Shown here: positions 39,068 through 51,653 of the stretch, piece after piece
Position numbering within the stretch: position 1 is the stretch's first letter
Layout of the letters: each line of letters starts with the position of its first letter
Assembly: GCA_030549335.1 (NCBI GenBank)
Contig: CM060194.1
Coordinates: 20,028,171-20,092,170, forward strand
Reading direction: 5' to 3'
Source of the DNA: Pontederia crassipes
Lineage: Eukaryota > Streptophyta > Magnoliopsida > Commelinales > Pontederiaceae
Length of the DNA stretch: 64,000 nt
The notes under the pieces: generated by a model
The model's database searches: none
What the model saw: the letters and a program-made list of their open reading frames with translations, nothing else
Told to the model about the DNA's origin: nothing
Program-made: the position numbers and the translations under genes

Positions 39068-41690
39068 TGTAACGTCCTGAAAATACACCCGACAGCACTG
39101 TCGAATCCTCCTTCGACACGTGTCCGAATGCACTCTCGGAGTGCTACTTTTGACTTTTACTTTGACTTTGATTAACTCATGATTAGTCAACAAAAGAAAA
39201 CTCAATTGCAGAAGCAAACTTGATTAAATATACAAATATTTTAATGTGGAAATAAAACTTCATAACTCAAATAACAGACTTCAAATTAATACAAATATGA
39301 GGACATTGTTTTGAACATAACAACATTTATTCAAAAAGAAAGGACACCGAGACTTATACTAAAATACTTTTCTTCATGTGCAAGTAGTCTTGTTATGAGC
39401 ATCACTATTAAACAGAGCATCAGGCCCTCTATTCCTGCACATTTGTAGGATCCGGTACAGGGGACAAATTCTCCCAGTGAGTATTACTCAGTATGTAACG
39501 TCCAAAATAAAAATAACATTCATATGCATACATTCATAGTCATAAAATTACAAAGCATATCATTCCTTTCAAAAGCCGATATAAATAACAAATGCATATG
39601 AGTGCAACATATATAATAAATAAAATCATTCATAGACTATGAACGTACCATTCATCACTTTCGTTTCTTTTTCTTTCATGTTTGCTTTCTTTAACTTTCA
39701 TCATTCTTTCTTTAACTTGTGCCTTAGAAGTTATATATTTAACTTCTTTCTTTAATCTTATTATTTTGAAGAGCTCTTCATTCTTTTAGGATACATAATG
39801 TCACTTCATGCATCATCTCGTCAATGGTTGTACACACCACGACGGACTCCCATCATGGAGCAAGAATCCCACTCACAAGGATTCTAATTCATTGCACATG
39901 ATGGAGAGTCCCATACAACAGGAATGGTGCTCACAGTGTGTTGCCTTCACCGACCTGTAGTTTCACTGTTTTGCCTTCAGCTACACTACCCACCCTTACC
40001 TTTATCTTTCGTTCTGGCACTTTTGTTCTCCCATAACAATCCGAGCATGATGACCCTCCTTTTTATTAAGCTTTTATCTTGGTTAGACTACAATGTCTAT
40101 CATTACAATTAATAATTAACTTGTCTTATATAATCTTAATTCGAAACATCATACCATACGAGGCATACACCCTTTGACAATTGTCAATTTCTGAACGAAC
40201 ACACTTTAATCTCAGGTTAAGCATAAGAAATCAAAGAAAGAACATCAGCTCGATTAAAGAAGGGACATCACTTTAATCACAATTACTTAGTGCAAGGGCA
40301 CTAGCTTAACAGTTATCGAATAAAACATTTTTATTAACACTGTAAGTAAAATATCACATGCATCTCGAATTGGTTGACCTCATTACTCAAGGTGCAGTGT
40401 GCATGATTTTTGTTAAGGTGTGATGAAATCTGATTACATGTTCATAAGGTGTGACAATGTTAAAATATGTATTACTTACTTTTAACATGTTGGTAAAACG
40501 CCTAACATCGAGTCTGACTGCCTATTATATTTTAAAATAATTAACTAAGATATCATGAGAAGGATTGTGATTATACATATATTATATGTAATGTTAACAT
40601 CTGAGTGCAAGTCTTTGAGAATGCCACATGCAAGTTCATGCAATGTGTATAAAGTATAAACTGACACATCAAATTTGTCTTTTTCTTCACTCTCATGTAA
40701 CCATTAGCACTAGACAAGACTAATCATTTCATTTGGTTCATGCCCTCTAACACCATCAGCACTTACCGAGAGCAAAAAGCCTCCTTAACTAAATATGTAT
40801 ATCTATGGTATTGATTATATCAATTTATCTCTTAGCACAAACGAACATGGCATATTAATGTATTAGTCATCATTATGGTCGACATTGCATTCAAGTAAAG
40901 TAACATAAAGTAATAAAATTTTCATGACCAGGTGATGCATAGGTCGACCATATAAAATAACACATTAAATAGCAAGAAGTCGCCATTACATCGATAGTAA
41001 AAGCTAAGATAGTTTATTCTCTTCAGAATGAATAAATCTGAATCTATCATAAAGGAAGTTAACACACATGAGCATTGATCATGCAAATGGTGTGTACACA
41101 CTTTCGTTGCATAAATATGAAGTCAAAGTGTCTAATCTATGAACCGTCGCATGGATCATATGGCTTCTAAATTTAGTTACCAATTCATTCAAACTATCAC
41201 TAATTATAATCCAACACTCCTAATCTAAATTAATTTATTATGAGTCTAAGAAACATTATCGCTGCGATAGGAAAAATGATAAAATAAATTGAATCCCCAT
41301 TACATACCGCTTTGATGATAGCTTTTTCGTTGTGTTTTTTATCTTCCTTTGTCCTCTTCGTTGTCTCCCCTAGACCTACGTTTTCCTCTTCCCCTTTGTT
41401 CTTTCTCACTGGTTACTCCTGTTGCAATCTTTTTGGGGTGAGTATATAACAAAGGAGAAAAAGGCCGTTGGAGTTCTTACCTCTACTCGTGATGTGAAAA
41501 CAAAAGAATGATTTTCTTTGGAAGATAGAGATAGATACTACTGAGTGAAGAACTAATGGGGGATTGGTACTATGATGCAAGAGTTTCATGGTTAAAGGAG
41601 GAGGACGTGGGGGCATGCAATGCATAAGAACCAGTCTCCCTTGTGACCTATTCACCCCATTTTTTTTTGTGGATACACGTGGATGTCACA
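39068..41690. mobile_element. Nested solo-LTR-like insertion (2.6 kb) between Copia gag and protease
   Basis: It is flanked by the perfect 5-bp duplication ATTAA (39063-39067 and 41691-41695). It begins TGTAACGTCC and ends GGATGTCACA; these ends are inverted copies at 8 of 10 positions, as expected for LTR termini. It has no coding domain and no second LTR inside, so I read it as a solo LTR of a large, probably Gypsy-type element. On the minus strand a TATATAC motif lies near 41440. Copia zinc-knuckle sequence resumes to its right at about 41850. Confidence 0.78.
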
Positions 41691-42041
41691 ATTAATAAGT
41701 TATCTCAACCTATCAATCACATCTTGATTGAGACCACTTGGCTTTTGTGGTACTGGCGTTGATGCATTTTACATTCCTATAACAATGTGGGCTTGTCCAT
41801 TATTTCATTGTCTTCCTCCTTTTTGTCCCCATTCTCGACTCAGTGGCTTCCCAAGAAGCTTCCAGCATTTTTCACGGGTGTGGCAAGACTTTTTGCAGTA
41901 AGTACTCCATAATCCATCTCGATTTGGGAATTTTTGTTGACCATTCCTTCAAATGTTCTTTTATCCAAGTTTTTATTGCTATCGAACAATCAGGAATTTG
42001 TGATTGAAGTATCACACCTCTTATACTTTCTTTACTTCGTA

Positions 42042-42395
42042 TTAGAGCCATGCTTCATTAGACAATGAAACTTTATATTTTCCTAGAATTCGTATCCTCA
42101 CTTGATCAAATTTTGGATTAAGTCCAACAAGAAAACCATAAATCTGGTCCTGATAAATGTATTCCTTAAGACTTGCTACATCATCTGTGCATTTTGTTTG
42201 TACTACACCGTAGTGATCCAACTCCTGGCATAAGAACTTCAATTGATTTGCATATTCAATAATTGAAATATTTCTTTGCTTTGCAATCATAATTTTCACC
42301 TTCACATCATATACTTGAAGTGCATCTTTGACTTTAGAATAAGTTTGCTGCATTGCATCCCATATATCCTTTTGCAGTAGTAAAAAGACATGCAT
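42042..42395 (-). pseudogene. Copia gag fragment
   Basis: 117 open codons with a UBN2/gag core: IWDAMQQTYSKVKDALQVYD, then the conserved pattern around QLKFLCQELDHY and FLVGLNPKFDQVR. In intact elements of this family it precedes the zinc knuckle, found here at about 41900-41850 (HTREKCWKLLGKP). The piece has no start of its own and ends in a stop. Confidence 0.85.
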
Positions 42396-43060
42396 GTATC
42401 ACTTATTTCTGGAATCATAGAACTCCACATACCACAACCATGTCATAATCATAGAATCTTCTTCATCCCATGCTGCAAATTAGGATCCTCTTGCTTAGGA
42501 CATGTACTTATGAGATGACTAATCTGTTCCTTTCATTTCAAGATCGTACGAATAAGTTGGGACCACTTGAGATAGTTTTTCCCATCTAACCTGGAAGAAG
42601 CATGAATATTCTACAATTCTCTTGATTGTTGAATAAAAATTGCCTCTTCTGACTGAATCACTATAGTGGATCCCAATATCTTGGACATTTTGGATGACAA
42701 TAAATAATCCTTTTGGGAACGTAAATATTACTGCTTTGCAATGAAGGTCACAAGTTTCACAATAATGAAGGCTAAAAACAAGAATGCGAGAAAAATGCTT
42801 AAAGCTCTGATGTCACGTGGAGAATCGTGGCAAAAGTTATCTTATTTTTTGTCTATTCAATCACTTATATATATGACTTGAACCTTCAAACATATTAGGA
42901 AAGATGAAATTTGGATGGCTGAAATCAAATCCCATAATTATGGGGCAGAAATAAAAAATCTACCTATGTGCTCGTATTTCTAATAAATATAATATATTAT
43001 AGAGAAGGAAACTTGCTAAAATAAAATAGATCATGCATGATTCGGCATATGATTTTTCAC

Positions 43061-43837
43061 GATCTATACTATATTTCTAACATAGCACAAGAGTCTTGAG
43101 GGCAAATCATCAATTCCCTACATACCTCAAGTTGATAGAAAAGCCAACAATGATTTCAGTCATCTATCTATTGTACTGATGTCGATCTTTGACCTCTATA
43201 ATGTTGCCTCAAAACCCTTGTGCAATGCTTGAATGATGTTCTCTATGTCAGGACTTCGAAATGTTACATCTCATATGTCTTGATTTGCGTGCAGAGGAGA
43301 GAAGGAGAAGACTTTATGAAAATTAATCAATATCTATATAAAAATTGTGAATATATATATGTACATAAAAATATATTTTTTATTTTTCATGTTTTTTAAA
43401 ATTCTTAATGATCTCATGTGATGAACATTTCTATTACTCCAAACCATTAACTTTTATGTTATCTTGTTCTTTCGTATTTATCGAATTACCTTCTTCCTCT
43501 CAAATACTAAAATAGTCAACAAAATATAAAAATAATATTAAAAAACAAGGTGGAGCTTCGACAGAAGGATGTGAAGTCCTCTAGTGTGCTCGAGCATTTT
43601 TTAATGTTACATTTCTCCTGTCTTACTATTTATACGTGTAAAAATAATTTTATAAATATAACAATAGAAAATAACTGAAAAGTTAACATATTAGTGGATT
43701 GAGAAGTGGTGATAGCTGGTTAATATGAAAATTTAGAGAAAATCAATAGTTTAGGGAAAGGAACGTAAAAAATAAAACCATTCTTTTTAACATGTGAGCA
43801 AATATAAACATTACTTTAAAATTTGGGTAGTTGGATA
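43061..43837. other. Gene-free stretch, nothing recognised
   Basis: AT-rich sequence between the Copia element and the hAT-like element, without reading frames or repeats that I can identify. Confidence 0.5.
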
Positions 43838-44480
43838 GGGGTGAAAGTGGTTCGGGTTAGGCAATTTTTATATCGAAAAAATCGACCTTCAAATTTTGGA
43901 TGACTTTTTAAAACGTAAAAATCACCCTAAAAATTTTCCAGAGAAAAACTGACCTAGACGATTTCTATATTTTCGGATCGGGGACCTACTTAAAATAATA
44001 TTTTTTTAAAAAAATTAATATACATTAAATACATCATAAATTATGTTTAAAAAAATTAATGGTTAACTCTAAGTTCAACTTTTCTTACGTAAATAAACTA
44101 AGCTATCATATTATATTTAAGATATTATAGTCAATTTTATACAAACTTTATTAAAATAGATTAATAATTTGATGATATTCAAGTTTAACTACAACAAAAC
44201 AGGTCAACAATATACTTTATCTAATAAATATGGGTAAAAAATGTAAAACTATGAAATATTATTTGAAAGTTGAGATAATATTTTAATTATAATATATTTT
44301 AAAATATATTTGATTCCCTCCATTTTTTTTTATTAGGAGCCCTAATTTAAACGAGTGATTTTAATTATTCTAAAAAATCAATCTATTTTTTTTTGGGACT
44401 CCAAATTTGTGATTTTTTTGGATTTATTTTTTCGATTTGATTAGGTTTTTTGGGTGGATATATTTTTTCTTACACCCCTA
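43838..44480. mobile_element. Non-autonomous DNA transposon, hAT-like
   Basis: This 643-bp AT-rich block has short inverted ends (GGGGTGAAAG on the left, CTTACACCCC on the right), preceded by TA as in many hAT ends (TAGGGGTG). AGTTGGATA occurs directly on both sides (43829-43837 and 44481-44489), an 8-9 bp target duplication. It contains no transposase. A short-TSD Mutator-like origin is the alternative. Confidence 0.65.
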
Positions 44481-44489
44481 AGTTGGATA

Positions 44490-45879
44490 GGGATATCTAC
44501 AATGAATAATTTAACTCTTAATTTTAAACATACGGTATAGTCACTTCAGTGGATATTTCTATTCTTGTGAAATAAATAAAATGATAACATTATTTTTTAT
44601 TGTCCGACATCGATATTTGAAAAGTATTATCTAACTCACGCGACACTAATGATTATGTGTATTGTGCATAAGTTGAAGGTCGATTTATCATTTAGCTAAT
44701 TAATTCGATAAGATTGTCTTACGTTGTATACTTGACAGTGACAGATAAAACTCACAGCAAGAATTTTTTACGTGAACTTAAATTCGAGACGTTATTTAAA
44801 TGAAGAAAACCTTATTCTACTCCAACTCAATTTCTATTCGTAAAAATTTTAAAATATATTCTAAAGTAGCAAGAATTTCACCCTTGAATATATCTTCTAG
44901 CATGGATACACGTGGATAAAGCAAACAAGGGGAGACAAGGAGATACAAGTGTTAGGTCCAAATCCTTTCTCCTTCCAATCATTTTTTCCTATTTTTTGTA
45001 TAAAATATTTTTATTGCATTATCGATAAGGGTGTTCCATTTACGTATAGTACTTGCACTCTTGCACTCCAAATTCCACACGCATAAAAGAGAGAGAAAAA
45101 AAAAGAAGAAGATTGCGTTATGCACATTTCTTAACAAACTGCCATCGAAACAAACAAGAAATATTGTGGATTGGTGTGAACTTGTTTCTTTCCATCTATC
45201 CACTCTCTGTGGCCTGAAAAATCCCGGCCAAGTTTTCTATTTGATTCTACAGGTTTCTTTTTTTTTTTCTTTATGAAATGAGATTTCTTTTTCCAGTTGC
45301 AGACTTTGCTCTGTGTGACAGATTGATTTTTTTTCGTACAAAAGTTCCAAAATTTACCAGGTAATTAAATTATCAGAAAACAGATCAAAATTTGATATAC
45401 ACTGTAAATAATCCTTGTGTATATATAATGACGAGAAGTTAATAAAATTTTAAAAATAAGAAATATAATTATGATTAATGATTGTAATTACTATCAATGA
45501 TTTTTTAAAATTATTAGAAAAGAAAAATATTTTAACAAATAAAAAATATGACTAGGATTAATATATATATATATATATATATATAAGAGAGAGAACGAGA
45601 TGCTTAGCATCATTTTGATCTAGTCATATAAATTATTTATATTTTAATTTACTAAATTTAAATTATGACGTTCAAAATGAAACGATTTGTGATTATAAAT
45701 TGCTAATTTAAGTCGTATATAAATTATAAATTGCCCTTTTCTCGGCTTGCCCAAAATTGTTGATGGCTTTTGGGCGTCGTGGTCGTGGTGTACGTCTCTC
45801 TTTGTTCCCGCTTCCGTGGTCGCTTACTGCTAAATTGCTAAGTGGCCTCATACTACCGCCCGACTAAATAAACCAATCA
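44490..45879. other. Gene-free stretch and SFR2 promoter region
   Basis: AT-rich DNA with a (TA)n run at about 45561-45584. The last 150 bases become GC-rich and should contain the SFR2 promoter and leader. No TATA box is obvious there; CCAATCAG at 45873-45880 sits directly before the start codon. Confidence 0.5.
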
Positions 45880-45885
45880 GTGGCG

Positions 45886-48800
45886 ATGACGCTGGTGGCG
45901 CTGTTCGCGGCGGCGACGAAGCTCGCCGGGATTCTGGTCACGGTGACGGTGGCGGCCAACGCCTTCTCGTACTCCCGATACCGGAAGCGCCACCTCCGCC
46001 CCTTTCGCTCTCCCATCGACGAGTCCTGCGCCATCCTAGCCGACTTCTACGGCCTCCCCACTGGTTCGTGACCCAACCACTGCCCGGGATTTTGATTGGA
46101 CTTTGTTGGAGGTTGATTGTTGTTTGTTCTCGAACCCTTCCGAAGTTTTCTCTTGGATCGATTGCGCTTCTGTTCCTGGGGAAGAAACATCAATTTTTGA
46201 TACAATTAGATGTTTTCTGTGTCATTTTCATGATGATTGGCTCGATGTGTTGCCCTTCTCTCTCTTTTTCTTTTTTAAGTAAAAAGAAACAGTTCTTTGC
46301 TTGACATTGTTTTTCCTGCGTTTCGGTGTTTGTTGATCCGGAGGTCTTGCAGAGGTGGAAGATAAATTCTTCTTTGGATTGGCGACTGCTCCTGCTCACG
46401 TTGAGGACAGGCTCGATGATGCTTGGCTTCAATTCGCGGAGGAGCGCCCTTGTGGTGAATGTGACTCTCAACAGCAGCAACCAGCGGATGCGTTGCTTGC
46501 TTCTGCAACTGGTGACGGCGGTTCTCAGCAAGCTTCTGTAATTAATGATGACAATAAAAGGACTGATGAAAAGAACATTAGAAAACCTATTAAGGTCGCT
46601 ATGGAGGCCATGATTAGAGGATTCGAGACATATGCAGACGATAAAAATGTTCAATGCAATCATACTGTTGCCGCATGGCACAACATGCCCTACCCGTGAG
46701 TTTCAGCACTGTGGTCGTAGTAGATTGTTATATTGATTGCTGTCCAGGTTTTTGCTTGGGAAGTCCTTAAGTTTATTATTAATCACTTTCAAAATTTAGA
46801 GATTAGAGAATTTGAGATCCAATGAGTTATTAAATTAGTAGGCTCATTAGATAATAGCTAGCACATCTTTTTTTTTAGGAGAAAAAGGATGACCAAAAGG
46901 TGTGTGGTTGTCATCCAAATGTATATAACTATGGAATGGGAGACTTGTACAAGTGTAGGCTCTCAAAGGGAGATCATCAACAAAAGGAAAATATCTCATT
47001 TAGTCACAACCCTGATCCCCAAAAAAAGATGCTGAGTACAAAAGATTCACCAGGCCTCTATCCCCAAGCACAAAACAAAGAAGTACCAAAAAATTCACCA
47101 GGCCTCTCTCCCCAAGCACAAAACAAAAGAATACCACAAAATTCACCAGGCCTCTCTCCCCATCCAAAAGTGATCACCAATGGCGTCCTCCACCTCAATC
47201 TCTGTTGTTCTGAACCCTGAAGTGGCCGCACAACCACTGAGTCACTTATCACATATACTTTTCATCAGAAAGGAAACAAGTGAAAGAAATTTTATATAAA
47301 AAAGTTCATTTTAAAGTAGAATTCATGCAAGGGAACCTAAGAAAGAAACATTCTGAACATCTCCATTTAGTAGTTTCTTAATCTTACGGATTGATATCAA
47401 TTTGACCTGAAATGCCTTTTGACTTGGACAAGAAAGTTGTGAAGATATCGTTTCTCAGCAATGCACTTCACTAGCTATTGTTGTTAAGAATAAGGGTCCA
47501 AGTAACGTGATGACTCTATCTGGTTAAACTTCCTGCAAGTTATCATTATGCATTTCCATTTGATCAATTTTCTTCTTTTGACATCTGAGTTCCATCAACA
47601 CAAATTGACTTCTTTCAGGCAAGAGAGACTCAGATTTTGGTCTGATCCCGACACTGAACTACAGCTTGCTAAAGATACTGGTGTCACTGTTTTCCGTATG
47701 GGAATAGATTGGACAAGGATAATGCCGAAGGAACCAGTTAATGGACTGAGAAATGCTGTATGTACATAAGGTCTAGTTGTTGTATCCTGTTCATGCTATT
47801 TTTACTTAACTGATACTCTTTCCTGGTTACTATGTAAATTATAAAGCTTAATTGATACATCAAGATCATCCAATTTTCACTCTGATGTTTGTGCTATATG
47901 CAAACGCCATGTCCTGTTGCTGCCGCACCATGCTGGACTAACTTCTATATGATCATTTTCATCCACAAAATTCTCGGTTAATTCTTTTAAAGTGCATGTA
48001 CTTTTTCTGTGAATGATGAAATTGAAATAATCTTTACCAGGTCAATTTTGCTGCATTGGAGCGTTATAGATGGATAATTGAGCGAGTTCATTCATATGGA
48101 ATGAAGGTGATGCTTACACTCTTCCATCACTCTCTTCCTCCTTGGGCTGGAGAATATGGAGGGTGGAAGGTGGAGAAAACTGTTGATTACTTCTTGGATT
48201 TTACAAGGTTAATGTTTGTAAGCTAAGTTGACTGATGTAAACTTATACGGTTATACCATTGCGGTAGTTTGAAAGCTGACAGAAACACAGGATAAAGACT
48301 TGCCCTTAAAATTCTATGTTATTGTAATACATATTTTTGCATTTGGGTCATCTAGTGGAGTTGCTCTACCATTTACTGACTTATTAAAATGGTAAGCTTT
48401 TAACTCCTACTTTCCTTCCTGCAGGATTGTTGTTGATCGTGTTGCTGACTTGGTTGACTACTGGGTGGTATTTAATGAACCTCATGTATTTGTTATGTTG
48501 ACTTACTGTGCTGGTGCTTGGCCTGGTGGAAATCCTGATATGATTGAGGTAGCAACATCCACATTGCCAACTGGTGTTTTCAATCATGCCTTAAATTTGA
48601 TGGCAGTGGCACATGCAAAGGCCTATGATTACATCCATGGAGAAAGGTTGGCACTAGTCTCATTTAATTTATCATAATTTTCATTATCTTGTTCATTCTT
48701 ATTCATATAGTAACAGCAGTTCTAACATCATCGACCCTCTTCCTTTACATGCAACTTGAATTCAGATATAATTTTTATGATCAGCTATGATTGATATTTA

Positions 48801-50644
48801 CAGAAATTCTATTTGACTAGCAGAACAAATGCCAAGAAACCATCTGTTGGGGTTGCTCATCATGTTTCTTTTACCCGGCCATACGGTTTATTTGATGTTG
48901 CTGCTGTTACACTGGCTAACTCCTTGACGGTCTTTCCCCATGTAGATAGCATCTCTCATAAGCTAGATTTCATAGGAATAAACTATTATGGACAGGTCAG
49001 TACTACCATAAATATTCTACTAAGAAATGCACAAGGCATCTGTAGCTTGCACAGATTGACATCTCTCTTGTGATTCAGGAAGTGATTTCAGGGCCCGGCT
49101 TAAAGCTTGTAGATAATGATGAATATAGTGAATCTGGTCGTGGTGTTTATCCAGACGGTTTATATCGTATTCTACTTCAGTTCCATGAAAGATATAAACA
49201 CTTTGGAGTACCTTTTATCGTTACAGAGAATGGAGTTTCTGATGAAACTGACTTAATTCGGCGCCCTTACTTGTTGGAACATTTATTGGCCATCTATGCA
49301 GCAATTTTGATGGTTGGTATTGTTGTCTTGATCTCCTTCTACATGATGCTTGACATTTAGCAAAAGTATAAACATTTAAACTCTGTAGGGGGTTCCTGTT
49401 CTTGGATATTTGTTCTGGACAACATCAGATAACTGGGAATGGGCAGATGGATATGGTCCCAAGTTTGGACTTGTGGCAGTTGACCGTCTTAACAACCTTG
49501 CACGTAATCCTCGGCCATCATACAACCTGTTCTCTAAGGTAACAATGTTACAGACAACAGTCACCTTCCTAGCAACTTGTTCATCAAATTTGCTTCTGTA
49601 CAACTGCCATCTTTTTTGGAGTGATTTTTCTCAATGCCTAGATAGTTGTCAACTTTTGCAGCAGTTGCTTCATTGCTTGGTCAATGGACAATGCATATTA
49701 GATAGACGTGGATGCTAAAATACTTTACTGCACAAACTAATCAGTTCGCTTGGTGTCTCAATTTATCTGGAAATCATCTTGTCTGATGTGCTATAAGATT
49801 TTGTCCAAGAGAAAACCATTTAATTGGTTTTAAAGTCGAGTCAATGAAATATAGGATGACTGGATATCAGTGCTACTAGTGATAAATGTATGGGTATGTG
49901 AGAAGTGTTTTCTACATTTTGAAAAGCCTTGTTTTTGTATATTCTTGTTTTATGATTTTCAGAATTCACATGCATCTGTCAACATTTAATTCACAAATGT
50001 GCATAGTTAGTCCAGCATAAAGTTTTGTAGTTCTCTACTTTGGTTAGCACTTCCTCTGCTGTATTTCAATATGAATTGTGCATCTTTGTGTTTCCCTTGG
50101 TGATAGATGAAAAGTGTAAATAAGTGAATTTCAGGTTGCAAAAACAGGCCAGGTCACAAGGATAGATAGAAAGCTTGCTTGGTGTGAACTTCAGCATGCT
50201 GCTCGAGAAAAAAGAGAAAGACCATTTTTTCGAGCGGTTGACAAACATGGACTTATGTATGCAGGTAAATGGTTTGGTCTTTTTTTATATGTAAAACTTA
50301 GAAAGCCTCACAATTTCTACTTGATCTTATTAGATTTGAAAATTATGTTAGGCAAATCATTCAACCTTAATCATAAAGTTTGTGCCTTCATTACAAAGCT
50401 TTGGAGTTCACTCAGTAGAACTTTTTGGTGCACTTGTTTTGCAGGAGGCTTAGATCAACCTATTCGACGACCTTATATTCAGAGGGACTGGCGCTTCGGA
50501 CACTATGAAATGGATGGCTTGCAGGATCCAGTCAGCCGCCTCACGAGATTCATCAGCCAACCTTTTTCCCTTAGGAAGAGGAAGGTTCAGACGGAAGAAG
50601 ATGAAGACACGATTTTAGATCAAACAAGCCTCACACCTGCTTGA
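45886..50644 (+). CDS. SFR2: Galactolipid:galactolipid galactosyltransferase SFR2 (GH1 family)
   Basis: SENSITIVE TO FREEZING 2 moves galactose between galactolipids in the outer chloroplast envelope, making oligogalactolipids that stabilise membranes during freezing or dehydration. Ten exons join to 644 residues: 45886-46063, 46353-46695, 47619-47757, 48041-48207, 48425-48646, 48824-48995, 49079-49312, 49389-49538, 50135-50264, 50445-50644. The N-terminal ~25 residues form a hydrophobic anchor, followed by the conserved FRSPIDES. The GH1 barrel begins at KFFFGLATAPAHVEDRLDDAW. The acid/base Glu294 lies in FNEPH and the nucleophile Glu457 in VTENGVSDET. The conserved DNWEWADGYGPKFGLVAVDR and the C-terminal RRPYIQRDWRFGHYEMDGLQDP also match SFR2 rather than ordinary beta-glucosidases. 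A variable insert (about residues 87-150) precedes VAAWHNMPYP. Exon 6 has a tandem NAGNAG acceptor. Confidence 0.95.
47040..47170. repeat. Minisatellite in SFR2 intron 2, about 49-bp unit
   Basis: Two full copies and one partial copy of a unit centred on TTCACCAGGCCTCT and CCCCAAGCACAAAAC. It belongs to a foreign-looking block (about 46870-47340) within the intron, which also has a short hairpin (GGATGACC ... GGTTGTCATCC). Confidence 0.9.
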
Positions 50645-51327
50645 CATGGAGGCTTTCATCTGCTTCCTCGAGATGTAAAATACCCTTTGGATGCATCTTC
50701 CTAATTTCAACTTAGACTTGAAGACCAGCCTCTTCTCAAATCTTATTCACCATTGGTACCACATATTTGAAATCCCAAAAGATGTCTGCTCATACAACAT
50801 AAGTAAAGATGGAAGCATCAACTCTCTTCATGAACTTATCGACTTTTCTTTTCACTGTTGATTGAGATGGGTTTTAAAGATGGGGATGTAAAAGAAAGAG
50901 CAATGAAATGTCATGTTTCCTTCTGCACCTCATTAATCTCATTTTCCTTTATATCACTAAAATAAGAAAGATAAATATATGTAAAACAAATAAACGAAAT
51001 TAAATTGTTTTGATACAGAATAGGATCCATTTCCTGGTTCGTGCGTGTCATCCTACCACTTCAATCATTCAATTTGCAATTATTGAATAAGAAAGATAAA
51101 AAAATGCATTATATGTAAAAAGAATAAATCAAATTGAATTGTTTTGATAGACATGCAGACTGCATGATTAGGTTCTTTTAGGCACTGCTGATGGGAAAAA
51201 AAGTAAAAAGAAGAGGTTGCTGGGTATCCTTCTGCAAATATGGATGCAAACTGTCTCTTTCAACTTTTCTACGAGCTCTCTCACTGGAATTTGGCTCAGA
51301 AAACAAGCAAAACATGAGCTTCTCTAA

Positions 51328-51363
<36 letters not shown>

Positions 51364-51653
51364 TTTAAGGAAGATTTAACTGCCTACTTGTTGCAGCCTT
51401 AAAGAGAAACAATAATAAGTTCATTCTTGGAGCATTCTTTACCTCTAATCAATAATTTTATCGTAAGAACAGAGTTGCTGTGACACTTCGCTGTCAGCTG
51501 CCATACTCTTGCTGCACTGTTATTTGTTTGTTGTGGTACAACACTTATTTTTCCTTGGAGGAGAGTACATCACCCACTTTGGAATGCACCTCTAATTGCA
51601 CCTACTCTTTTGACTTCCACAAATTCAAATTCCTACACTTGCCTTTGGACCAA
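50645..51653. other. SFR2 3' flank and gene-free stretch
   Basis: It begins with the SFR2 3' untranslated region. About 50955-51010 and 51085-51150 are a degenerate direct repeat (AATAAGAAAGATAAA ... AATTGTTTTGATA). A 35-C homopolymer lies at 51329-51363. No gene is supported. Confidence 0.5.
51329..51363. repeat. Poly(C) run, 35 bases
   Basis: An uninterrupted run of 35 C. Such runs can form i-motif or G-quadruplex structures on the two strands and are prone to length errors in sequencing. Confidence 0.97.

Larger units (their letters stand above)
35686..43060 (-). mobile_element. Old Copia LTR retrotransposon (minus strand), split by a nested insertion
   Basis: LTRs at about 35686-35896 and 42818-43060 share many phrases (TCAAACATATTAG, AATATATTATAGA, AAAATAGATC). 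In element orientation they begin TGAGAAATCATATGC or similar. A purine tract lies next to the 3' LTR and an ATCAGAGC primer-site core next to the 5' LTR (about 42800-42815). Gag pieces are at 42395-42042 and a zinc knuckle at about 41900-41850. Protease and pre-integrase lie at 38917-38603, integrase at 38319-37706, reverse transcriptase at 37169-36700, and the connection and RNase H at 36700-36100. Stops and shifts break every domain. No exact target duplication was found. Without the nested insertion it would be about 4.75 kb, normal for Copia. Confidence 0.88.

Noticed and set aside
35686-43060. Exact target duplication for the third Copia element
   Set aside because: The outer 5 bases on the two sides (TCATG-like and CGATC-like) do not match, so none is claimed.
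46900-47220. 106-codon open frame in SFR2 intron 2
   Set aside because: It follows the minisatellite, and the flanking SFR2 exons join in phase without it.
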